From Pseudomonadota bacterium (GTDB lineage Bacteria > Pseudomonadota > Gammaproteobacteria > Burkholderiales > Methylophilaceae), in assembly GCA_020053735.1 (NCBI GenBank), contig JAGVMP010000009.1, positions 1 through 64,000 on the forward strand: a stretch of 64,000 bases of DNA. Direction: 5' to 3'. The position numbers and the translations under genes are program-made. How positions within the stretch are numbered: position 1 is the stretch's first letter; every line of letters starts with the position of its first letter. Below the pieces are notes generated by a model. That model saw nothing but the letters and a program-made list of their open reading frames with translations, did not search any database and was not told where the DNA came from. This document shows, in pieces, positions 17,352 to 25,078 of the stretch.

Positions 17352-17705
17352 TTAATTACGTCTTGCAGCACGTTTATCTAGGCGGTTATTGATACGCTCG
17401 CCTTTTCTATCTAAACGATTATCTACGCGGTCACCTTTTTTATCTAAACGTTGGTCTACACGATCGCCTTTGCGCTCCAGCTTATTGGCACGCGCTTCGT
17501 GGCCATTCTCGCGCGCTTTGTCAGCGCGATTATCTAAACGGCCTTCAATGCGGTCACCTTTGTTGTCTAGGCGCTGTTCTATACGATCACCTCTGTTATC
17601 TAAGCGGTTTTCAATGCGGTCACCACGTTCATCTGGGCCTGCAAAGGCAGTTGCAGATAACATTAAGCTAAGTAAAGTGCCGGTAATAATAAATATTTTT
17701 TTCAT
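17352..17705 (-). CDS. Secreted protein of repeated 11-residue units
   Basis: From the ATG at 17705 (GAGGAAG ribosome binding site) the product is 117 residues: signal peptide MKKIFIITGTLLSLMLSATAFA, then at least six copies of an 11-residue unit G-[DE]-R-[IV]-x-x-R-L-D-x-[KR], interrupted once by ADKARENGHEARANKLERK. The mature protein is very rich in Arg, Asp and Lys and nearly free of large hydrophobic residues other than Ile/Val/Leu at fixed positions, as expected of a hendecad helical coil. Function is unknown. It lies just downstream of the ECF sigma gene's promoter side and on the same strand, so it could belong to the same stress response. Confidence 0.8.
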   Translation of the reverse strand: MKKIFIITGTLLSLMLSATAFAGPDERGDRIENRLDNRGDRIEQRLDNKGDRIEGRLDNRADKARENGHEARANKLERKGDRVDQRLDKKGDRVDNRLDRKGERINNRLDKRAARRN

Positions 17706-17830
17706 TTTTGCTTCCTCTACAAAATTAAGTTTAAATTGAATCGAGCAAAAATTGCTGCCCTTACTCATTAAAACGCAGTCATACTGACTTTGACGACAAG
17801 CAAGCTTAAATGGTTTTTTTGACTTAAAAT

Positions 17831-18685
17831 GTGCGCATGAGATCTAGTAATGACATCAACCCCAAGCAGTCAGTCGCGCTACTCAAGGCGCTGCATATTC
17901 TCACCCGTGATGGCAAGTTAAATCAAGACTCTCGCCGTAAGTTGAAGCAAGTGAATCATTTGGTGAATTTTATTGCGCCGCTGTTTAAGGAGGTGTTGAC
18001 GCAACATAATAATGCCAACCTTGCTCATGCCAATCTTGGCCCAGTACTGGTTGATCACGGCGCAGGTAAATCATATTTAGGCTTTATTTTGTATGACTTA
18101 CTGATGAAAGAGTTAGCAGTGGGTGAGGTAATTGGTATCGAAACCCGCGCCGATTTAGTCGATAAATCGCGACAATTGGCGACAGAGTGCGGTTTTACCC
18201 GCATGCGGTTTGAGCATTTAAGCGTAGCAGAGTCGATTACTTCAAATTCTTTGCCAAGCCAAGTGGATATTGTGACTGCGCTGCATGCCTGTAATACTGC
18301 CACAGATGATGCGATTCAATTTGGTTTAGCCAAGCAAGCTAAGTACATGGTGCTGGTGCCATGCTGCCAAGCCCAAGTTGCAGAGGTGTTGCGAGAGCAT
18401 AAAGTTGAAAGTTTTGGCAAAACCCCGCTAAGTGAAATTTGGCGCCACCCGATACACACCCGTGAATTCGGCAGCCAAGTTACCAATGTATTGCGTTGCT
18501 TGCAGCTAGAGGCGGCAGGGTATAGCGTGACAGTGACTGAATTAGTGGGCTGGGAACACAGCATGAAAAATGAGCTCATCATCGCTAAGCATACAGGCCA
18601 GCCACGTAAAAATGCGCCTGAGCGCATGCAGGCTATTTTAGGTGAGCTTAATCTACAGTCGCTGGCAACTAGATTTTCGATTTAA
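17831..18685 (+). CDS. SAM-dependent methyltransferase of unknown substrate
   Basis: The 284-residue protein has a Rossmann-type SAM site: VLVDHGAGKSYLGFIL (motif I), then VIGIETRADLV (motif II), then VDIVTALHACNTATDDAI and a cysteine pair in LVPCCQAQVAE. The LHACD-like and PCC motifs recall the Methyltransf_32 group that modifies RNA or small molecules. The start may be GTG 17831 or ATG 17837. A degenerate family hairpin follows the stop. The gene lies upstream of hrpA on the same strand but ~130 bp away. Confidence 0.75.
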   Translation: MRMRSSNDINPKQSVALLKALHILTRDGKLNQDSRRKLKQVNHLVNFIAPLFKEVLTQHNNANLAHANLGPVLVDHGAGKSYLGFILYDLLMKELAVGEVIGIETRADLVDKSRQLATECGFTRMRFEHLSVAESITSNSLPSQVDIVTALHACNTATDDAIQFGLAKQAKYMVLVPCCQAQVAEVLREHKVESFGKTPLSEIWRHPIHTREFGSQVTNVLRCLQLEAAGYSVTVTELVGWEHSMKNELIIAKHTGQPRKNAPERMQAILGELNLQSLATRFSI

Positions 18686-18710
18686 ACACATCAAATTATA
18701 AAATACATGG

Positions 18711-18745
18711 CCTGTAGACCGCATGGATATTGCCTTACATGGCAT
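18711..18745. repeat. 3'-end hairpin family, copy 3 (degenerate arms)
   Basis: The loop GCATGGATATT is identical to consensus, while the arms (CCTGTAGACC and GCCTTACATGGCA) have lost much of their pairing. It follows the methyltransferase gene and precedes hrpA on the same strand, the only copy not between convergent genes. Confidence 0.7.
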
Positions 18746-18813
18746 CAATATGCGGGTACTTTATAGGTGTTTTGTGCTCTATTATGTAACTGGCATTGTC
18801 GACGCATGATAAA

Positions 18814-21800
18814 ATGCAACCAGCCATGACCACTTCTTTTAATCACAGCGCGTTTAACTTCAGCAGTTTTACCCAGCAACTCCATCTGCAACTGCAAACT
18901 TGCATGCTGGCAGATAGGCACGCCTTGCGCCGTAAAGCGCGTGATGCAGACGATTTGCTCAAGTTAAAAGATGAAAAATCCGCATTAAAAGCACAGCGTT
19001 TACTCGGTGAAATTGCGCAAAAAATGCGCACATCGCAAGCCAAGTACAGTGCACGTCTAGCCAATCTGCCGCAGCCTGAATATCCACTAGAACTGCCGGT
19101 ATCAAGTCGCCGCGATGAAATTGCCAAGGCCATCCAAAATAACCAAGTGGTGATTGTGTGCGGTGAAACGGGTAGTGGCAAGACCACGCAGCTGCCCAAA
19201 ATCTGCTTAGGGCTTGGTCGCGGTGTTGCGGGTTTAATTGGCCACACGCAACCGCGCCGCATCGCTGCACGCTCAGTAGCTAGCCGCATTGCGCAAGAAC
19301 TTAACTCGCCGCTGGGCGAGGTGGTGGGCTATAAAGTGCGTTTTAACGATAAGCTTTCTGAATCCAGCTATGTGAAATTAATGACCGATGGCATTTTGTT
19401 GGCGGAAACACAGGGCGATAAATTCCTAAACGCTTACGACACGATTATTATTGACGAGGCGCATGAGCGCAGCCTGAATATTGATTTTTTGCTGGGTTAC
19501 ATGAAGCAGTTATTACCGAAACGACCAGAATTAAAAGTCATTGTCACGTCCGCAACGATAGACGCAGAGCGCTTTTCTAGCCATTTCAATGGTGCGCCAG
19601 TGATTGAGGTGTCGGGACGAACCTATCCAGTGGAAATTCGCTACCGGCCACTAGGCAGCGCAGGGTTTCGTGCCAGACAATCTGCAGAGGCAGATAACGC
19701 GCAGTTTGATCTGGATGATGATACCGACTTTAATTCTGAAAATCTCTTGGGCATTCCCCGCAAAGCCAAGACAGAAGCGCGCTGGCGCACAGCAAAGGAT
19801 TGGATTGCAGAAGATGACGAAGAAGAGGCGATTGAAGAAGCGATTATGGATGCGGCAGATGATTTATTGCGGCAAGGTGATGGCGACATTTTGGTGTTCC
19901 TACCCGGTGAGCGTGAGATTCGCGACACGGCTGACCACTTGCGCAAATATCAAGGCCGTTCAGCCAAACTAAAGCATATTGAAGTATTGCCGCTTTTTGC
20001 GCGCTTAAGCATAGAAGACCAGCAAAAAATATTCAAAAGCCATAGTTCACGACGCATTGTGTTGGCGACTAATGTGGCAGAAACCTCGCTCACAGTGCCA
20101 GGCATTAAATATGTGATTGATGCAGGCTTGGCGCGCATGAATCGCTACAGCGTGCGTGCCAAAGTTGAGCAGTTGCAGATTGAAAAGATTAGCCAAGCAG
20201 CCGCGAAACAAAGAGCAGGCCGCTGCGGACGCGTCTCGAACGGTATTTGCGTACGCTTGTATTCAGAAGAAGATTTTAATGGCAGGCCAGAGTTTACCGA
20301 GCCAGAAATTTTGCGCAGCTCGCTTGCCGCCGTCATTTTGCGCATGACAGCCCTGCGCCTGGGCGACGTTACAGAGTTTCCTTTTATTGAGGCGCCATCA
20401 TCGCGTTTAATTGCGGATGGCTATTTACTGTTGCAAGAGTTAGGCGCAGTCAATGCGCAGCGCCAGATTACCGAGATTGGTTTGCAGCTTGCCAAGCTGC
20501 CACTCGATCCGCGCGTTGGGCGCATGATTTTGGCGGCCAAGCGAGAAGGCTGTTTAAAAGAAATCCTGATTATCGCGAGTGTACTCAGCATACAAGACCC
20601 GCGCGAACGACCCATGGATAAACGCGAAGCGGCCGATAATGCGCATGCCAAGTTTGCGGGCGAAGGTTCAGATTTTATGACCTATCTCAAACTGTGGGAG
20701 TGGTTTGACAGTGCTTTAAAGACTAAAAAATCCAATAAAGACTTGTTGAATCAATGCCATGCCAATTTCCTGTCATTTTTGCGCTTAAAAGAATGGCGCG
20801 AACTGCATGGGCAGTTGCAGGAAATTGTGGAAGAGATATGGCCAGAAGCCGTTTCTGTGCGTCAGGCGATACAAACGCAAGAAGCTAACGAGCGAGTGAC
20901 GAAGACAGCACATTTAGTGCGGCGAGGATTGAGTGAGGCAGGCGACAAAGCGATTGTGATGAATGAAGCGCAGAAATATGAGCAAGTCCATAAAGCGCTA
21001 CTGGCGGGCTTGTTAGGCAATATTGGTTTTAAAGATGGTGAGAGCGAATCTTATGCGGGTGCGCGCGGCATCCGCTTTCATATTGCGCCAGGCTCTACCC
21101 TTAAGAAAACGCGACCAAAATGGGTCATTGCCGCAGAGCTGGTTGATACCACCAAGCTTTATGCGCGCTGCGTGGCCAAGATAGAGCCAGATTGGATAGA
21201 GCCATTGGCAAGAGGGTTAACTGAAAGCCAGTATTCAGACTCGCGCTGGGACAGGAAAATGGGCATGGTCAACGCATGGGAGCGTGTCAGCTTGTATGGC
21301 TTGACCATCATTCCCAAACGCCGTGTGCACTATGGACCGATTAACCCGCAGGAATCCCGTGAAATTTTTATCCGAGAAGCGCTGGCAAATGGTGAGTTCG
21401 ATAGCAAAGCCGCATTTTTTGTAGCAAATGAGCGACTTATTGCAGAGGTGGAAGAGCTGGAACATAAGGCGCGTCGCCAAGATGTATTGGTCGATGAACA
21501 CCAGTTATTTGCCTTTTACGATAGCAAAATCCCAGCAGATATTTTCCAGGCAGCCACTTTTGAAAAATGGCGTGAAGGGGCAGAGAAGCTTAATCCTAAG
21601 CTGTTATATTTAACCCGTGACGATTTAATGCGTCACGGTGCGGATGCGATTACAGCGGTGCAGTTTCCTGAAAAAATGTACCTAGGTGACATCAATGATG
21701 GCGTAGAAACCAGCCTGAAATATAGGTTTGAACCTGGACATATACTAGACGGTGTGACAGCGACAATTCCTTTGGTGCTGTTGAATCAGCTCGATCCCAG

Positions 21801-23037
21801 ACCCACTGAATGGCTGGTGCCAGGTATGTTGCGTGAAAAGCTGACTTACCTCATTAAGGCGCTGCCCAAAAGTTTTAGACGAGTTTGCGTACCAGTGCCA
21901 GAGTTCGTTACAGGCTTTTTGCAGCACGCAGAGAGCCAGCCGAATGTCCCGCTATTAGAGACTTTAGCCAGTTATATCCAACATAAAACCACGCTCAAAA
22001 TTAGCCAAGACGATTGGGTGCTTAATGATATACCGCCACATCATTTAATGAATTTTAGTGTGGTGGATGACGCGGGGCGCGAGCTCGCGATGGGACGAGA
22101 TTGGCGCGCTCTGCAAAAGCAGCTTGGCCAAGCTGCGCAGCTGACGTTTAGAAGTACCTCTCCGGACATTGAGAAAACCAATCTTAAACAGTGGGATTTT
22201 GGCGACCTGCCGCAAACCTTAAGTTTTGAGCGCGACGGCTTAAAAGTGACGGGCTATCCTGCATTAGAAGATAATATTGATGCTGTTTCGGTGAAATTGT
22301 TTGATACCGCGCAGGAGGCTGAAGTTAACCACCGCCAAGGGGTTGCGCGGCTGATGCGCTTTGAGTTGAAAGAGCAGGTAAAGCAGCTAGAAAAAGGCCT
22401 GCCCAACTTTAACCAATATGCGTTGGTGTTTAGAAACATCATGTCGCCAGATGACTTGCGCGAAGATTTGCTGACAGCGATTGCCGACCGCGCGTTTATT
22501 GGCGAAGATGACCTACCGCGTAGTAATGCGCAATTTATGCAGTTAAAACAACGTGCTAGAACGCGACTACCAGCCGTAAGTGAGGCAGTGGCAAGGCAAG
22601 CGCAGGCGATTGCTACAGAGTATCAAAACTTAATCAATAGCCAAGCCAAAATGCCGGCCACAGTCAATCGTCTTAAAAAAGATGTTGAGCAACAGGTACA
22701 ATTGTTGGTGTATAAAAATTGTTTTACGCAAACCCCTTGGGCACATTTGCAGCACGTGCCGCGCTATTTAAAAGCACTTAATTTGCGTATCCAAAAACAG
22801 CCGACCAACCCAGAGCGTGACGGTAAAAACGCAGCCAGCGTGGGTATGCTGTGGCAAAAATGGCAAGATAAGACGCTTCAGTTAAAACAGGCTGGAAGCC
22901 ATATTTCACCTGCCTTGCAGGACTATCGTTGGCTTATCGAGGAATTACGTGTTTCGTTGTTTGCGCAGGAACTCAAAACGCCATTTCCAGTCTCGATTAA
23001 ACGACTTGAAAAAACTTGGCAAGAAATTAATTATTAA
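18814..23037 (+). CDS. hrpA: ATP-dependent RNA helicase HrpA
   Basis: This ~1407-residue DEAH-box helicase has Walker A GETGSGKTTQ near residue 118, DEAH box IIDEAHERS near 213, SAT motif VTSATID, and motif VI QRAGRCGR, followed by HA2/ratchet, OB and the long C-terminal DUF3418 region found in bacterial HrpA. E. coli HrpA (1300 aa) acts on mRNA and on collided ribosomes. A strongly acidic segment (about residues 290-350, with DLDDDTDF and EDDEEEAIEEA) is inserted in the helicase core before LVFLPGEREI. The start is unclear: TTG 18796, ATG 18814 and ATG 18826 are in frame and none has a good ribosome binding site. Confidence 0.92.
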   Translation: MQPAMTTSFNHSAFNFSSFTQQLHLQLQTCMLADRHALRRKARDADDLLKLKDEKSALKAQRLLGEIAQKMRTSQAKYSARLANLPQPEYPLELPVSSRRDEIAKAIQNNQVVIVCGETGSGKTTQLPKICLGLGRGVAGLIGHTQPRRIAARSVASRIAQELNSPLGEVVGYKVRFNDKLSESSYVKLMTDGILLAETQGDKFLNAYDTIIIDEAHERSLNIDFLLGYMKQLLPKRPELKVIVTSATIDAERFSSHFNGAPVIEVSGRTYPVEIRYRPLGSAGFRARQSAEADNAQFDLDDDTDFNSENLLGIPRKAKTEARWRTAKDWIAEDDEEEAIEEAIMDAADDLLRQGDGDILVFLPGEREIRDTADHLRKYQGRSAKLKHIEVLPLFARLSIEDQQKIFKSHSSRRIVLATNVAETSLTVPGIKYVIDAGLARMNRYSVRAKVEQLQIEKISQAAAKQRAGRCGRVSNGICVRLYSEEDFNGRPEFTEPEILRSSLAAVILRMTALRLGDVTEFPFIEAPSSRLIADGYLLLQELGAVNAQRQITEIGLQLAKLPLDPRVGRMILAAKREGCLKEILIIASVLSIQDPRERPMDKREAADNAHAKFAGEGSDFMTYLKLWEWFDSALKTKKSNKDLLNQCHANFLSFLRLKEWRELHGQLQEIVEEIWPEAVSVRQAIQTQEANERVTKTAHLVRRGLSEAGDKAIVMNEAQKYEQVHKALLAGLLGNIGFKDGESESYAGARGIRFHIAPGSTLKKTRPKWVIAAELVDTTKLYARCVAKIEPDWIEPLARGLTESQYSDSRWDRKMGMVNAWERVSLYGLTIIPKRRVHYGPINPQESREIFIREALANGEFDSKAAFFVANERLIAEVEELEHKARRQDVLVDEHQLFAFYDSKIPADIFQAATFEKWREGAEKLNPKLLYLTRDDLMRHGADAITAVQFPEKMYLGDINDGVETSLKYRFEPGHILDGVTATIPLVLLNQLDPRPTEWLVPGMLREKLTYLIKALPKSFRRVCVPVPEFVTGFLQHAESQPNVPLLETLASYIQHKTTLKISQDDWVLNDIPPHHLMNFSVVDDAGRELAMGRDWRALQKQLGQAAQLTFRSTSPDIEKTNLKQWDFGDLPQTLSFERDGLKVTGYPALEDNIDAVSVKLFDTAQEAEVNHRQGVARLMRFELKEQVKQLEKGLPNFNQYALVFRNIMSPDDLREDLLTAIADRAFIGEDDLPRSNAQFMQLKQRARTRLPAVSEAVARQAQAIATEYQNLINSQAKMPATVNRLKKDVEQQVQLLVYKNCFTQTPWAHLQHVPRYLKALNLRIQKQPTNPERDGKNAASVGMLWQKWQDKTLQLKQAGSHISPALQDYRWLIEELRVSLFAQELKTPFPVSIKRLEKTWQEINY

Positions 23038-23054
23038 ATGGCAATTCAACATTA

Positions 23055-23948
23055 ATGGCAACAAAATTACCTAGCAACAATGCGTTCGAAGAATTTTTAC
23101 AAACGCCAAAAATCGACAAACATTTTCGGCTGAGCATTAGCCGAAATACCCTGGTTGCGTTTATTGTTTCCTTGCTGGTTCACGCGTTGATTTTATTTTT
23201 TGTGGTGCCAAAACTTAAACAAGCGCCAGAAGTAGAGCCGCCGCCATTTGAAGTTGTGCTGGCGCAACCCGAGCAAGTAGAAACACCGCCAGTGCCATTG
23301 CCAGAAACACTGCCTCAGGAGCCAGTACCAGAGCCGCCTGCAGAGCCGATAAAAAAACCAAAAGTAATGACTAAGCCAAAAAGTAAAACTTCCAAACCCT
23401 CCGATTTTTCGGTGCCTGATGTGATGACGATACCTGAGCCAGCTCCCGATAAGGTGCCTGCCCCAGATGACAAGCCTGTCGACATGATGGCTTATGTCAA
23501 CAAGAAGCGTGCAGAGCGCGACGCCGAAGAAGCCAGCGCTGCCAGAATTAATGCCGAAGCCGTTGCCAAAGAAAGAGGGCCCAGTGAGGATGAAAAGCGT
23601 GACGCCAAAATTAAGAGTAATTTTCAGAATGGCACTAATGGCATATTTGAGATTACCAGCTTAGGCAATCGCAACGCCACCTTTACCTTTTTAGGCTGGG
23701 TGGGCGATTTCAGTGCCTCGCATCGCCAATATTTTAATGTAGAAGCCAGCCGTGGCGAAGATGTAAGAAGAGTCATGATTCGACGCATGATTAGCTTGAT
23801 TCGCGAGCATTATCAAGGCGATTTTAATTGGGAATCGCACCGCATGGGGCGCACCATCGTGCTTTCTGCGCGGCCGGAAGATAGTGCTGGGCTAGAGGAT
23901 TTTTTGATGCTGGAGTTTTTTGGCCAGAATTATAAAACCGCACTATAA
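23055..23948 (+). CDS. TonB-like single-span envelope protein
   Basis: The 297-residue protein has a short cytoplasmic N-terminus, one membrane segment (LVAFIVSLLVHALILFFVV, ~32-50), a proline/glutamate-rich periplasmic spacer (~60-150, with PEPPAEP and KPKVMTKPKSK), and a folded C-terminal part (~190-297) with a WVGDFSASHRQYFNVEASRGEDVRRVMIRRM segment. The first half has the layout of TonB, but the last domain does not look like the TonB C-terminal fold. It follows hrpA by 17 bp, so they are probably cotranscribed. I cannot name a function; an envelope-spanning scaffold is a reasonable guess. Confidence 0.7.
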   Translation: MATKLPSNNAFEEFLQTPKIDKHFRLSISRNTLVAFIVSLLVHALILFFVVPKLKQAPEVEPPPFEVVLAQPEQVETPPVPLPETLPQEPVPEPPAEPIKKPKVMTKPKSKTSKPSDFSVPDVMTIPEPAPDKVPAPDDKPVDMMAYVNKKRAERDAEEASAARINAEAVAKERGPSEDEKRDAKIKSNFQNGTNGIFEITSLGNRNATFTFLGWVGDFSASHRQYFNVEASRGEDVRRVMIRRMISLIREHYQGDFNWESHRMGRTIVLSARPEDSAGLEDFLMLEFFGQNYKTAL

Positions 23949-23989
23949 AACAGCTTTATAAAAGTGCCGCCATTCTAAATTCGTGTACT

Positions 23990-24028
23990 GCTCTACAGGC
24001 AATATGGATATTGGGCTGCGGGGCAGAT
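23990..24028. repeat. 3'-end hairpin family, copy 4
   Basis: The core AATATGGATATT is followed by GGGCTGCGGGGCAG, with a left arm CTGCTCTACAGGC. The arms pair imperfectly. It sits between the convergent tonB-like gene and metR, consistent with a bidirectional terminator or boundary element. Confidence 0.7.
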
Positions 24029-24053
24029 GTTGAAAGGCTTATTTAAGCACACG

Positions 24054-24971
24054 TTATGGCGCTAACAATTTGATGCCTTTTAAGTTTCCTGCACAAACAT
24101 CCCGAATAATACGTGCCAAATCTTTGGCATACGGGCGCGCCATCATTTCGCTTGTTCCAATCGCGTAAAGTTCAGACCACAAACCGCTTGTGCCAATATG
24201 CTTGGCAATCACATAATCGTGCTCAACATAGTTTTGAATTCCCCAACTAGGCAATGCTGCAATGCCACGACGGCTGGCCACTAATTGCATAATGGCAATA
24301 GTGAGCTCGGCTGTGCGGCGGGTGAAAGAGATGTTGGCAGGCTGTAAAACTTGGCGAATGATGTCGATACGTGTTTCTGGCACAGGGTAAGTAATGAGTG
24401 TTTCATTGGCAAAATCTGCGGCTAACAAGCGTGATTTATTACGCAAAGCATGGTCTGGTGGCAGCACCGCCATGATTTCAAACTTAAATAAGGCAAGATG
24501 CTGTAAATCTTTTATTTTGTCAGGTAGGCCACCTATCACCACATCGGCTTTTCCTGCATGCAATAAATGCCACGGGTCGCTATGAAAACCGGCGACCAAA
24601 TCAACTTCTACTTCTGGCCAGGCTCGCCTAAAGGCATCCATCACTGGGGTTAACCAATCAAAGCAAGTGTGGCACTCTAAAACGATTCTAAGCTCACCTG
24701 ATTGATCGCTTTTTAATCTTATCAAGTCGCGTTCTGATTTTTCTATGAGCGGTAATAGCTCGTTAGCTAAATCTAGCAAGCGTTGTCCGGCTGGGGTGAA
24801 TCGCAAGCCAATGTTGCTACGCTCGAACAAAACAATGTCGTAGTGGGTTTCTAATGCGCGTATCTGGTGTGAAAGGGCGGATTGCGTTAAGAAAATACGC
24901 TCCGCGGCCAAGCCCAGTTTACCCGTTTCGGCAATGGCTTTAAGGGATTTCAAATGACGGATCTCTAACAT
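24054..24971 (-). CDS. metR: MetR, LysR-type activator of methionine genes
   Basis: The 305-residue LysR-type regulator has an N-terminal helix-turn-helix (residues ~2-60: LKSLKAIAETGKLGLAAERIFLTQSALSHQIRALE) and the MetR-type effector domain (ECHTCFDWLTPVMDAFRRAWPEVEVDL; GGLPD). It is divergent from metE, and the 107-bp space between them contains a consensus MetR box (TGAA-N5-TTCA). MetR uses homocysteine as coactivator in enterobacteria. The length is typical (E. coli 317 aa). Confidence 0.92.
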   Translation of the reverse strand: MLEIRHLKSLKAIAETGKLGLAAERIFLTQSALSHQIRALETHYDIVLFERSNIGLRFTPAGQRLLDLANELLPLIEKSERDLIRLKSDQSGELRIVLECHTCFDWLTPVMDAFRRAWPEVEVDLVAGFHSDPWHLLHAGKADVVIGGLPDKIKDLQHLALFKFEIMAVLPPDHALRNKSRLLAADFANETLITYPVPETRIDIIRQVLQPANISFTRRTAELTIAIMQLVASRRGIAALPSWGIQNYVEHDYVIAKHIGTSGLWSELYAIGTSEMMARPYAKDLARIIRDVCAGNLKGIKLLAP

Positions 24972-24985
24972 AAACTTCTTAGGTA

Positions 24986-24998
24986 TGAATTTAATTCA
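24986..24998. promoter_or_regulatory. MetR binding site in the metR-metE intergenic region
   Basis: The sequence TGAATTTAATTCA fits the MetR consensus TGAA-N5-TTCA exactly. It lies 15 bp before metR and ~80 bp before metE, suited to autoregulation and activation of metE. The metE start has an AGGA ribosome binding site. Confidence 0.75.
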
Positions 24999-25078
24999 AA
25001 TTTAACACAAAAACTTTCGCTTTATTAAAATAATTAGTTATTTAAAAATAGCAGCTTTATATTTTAGGACGCAGTTTC

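Noticed and set aside
17389-17739. A repetitive plus-strand ORF (RSPFLSKR repeats)
   Set aside because: It mirrors the 11-residue repeats of the exported protein on the minus strand, which has a signal peptide and ribosome binding site.
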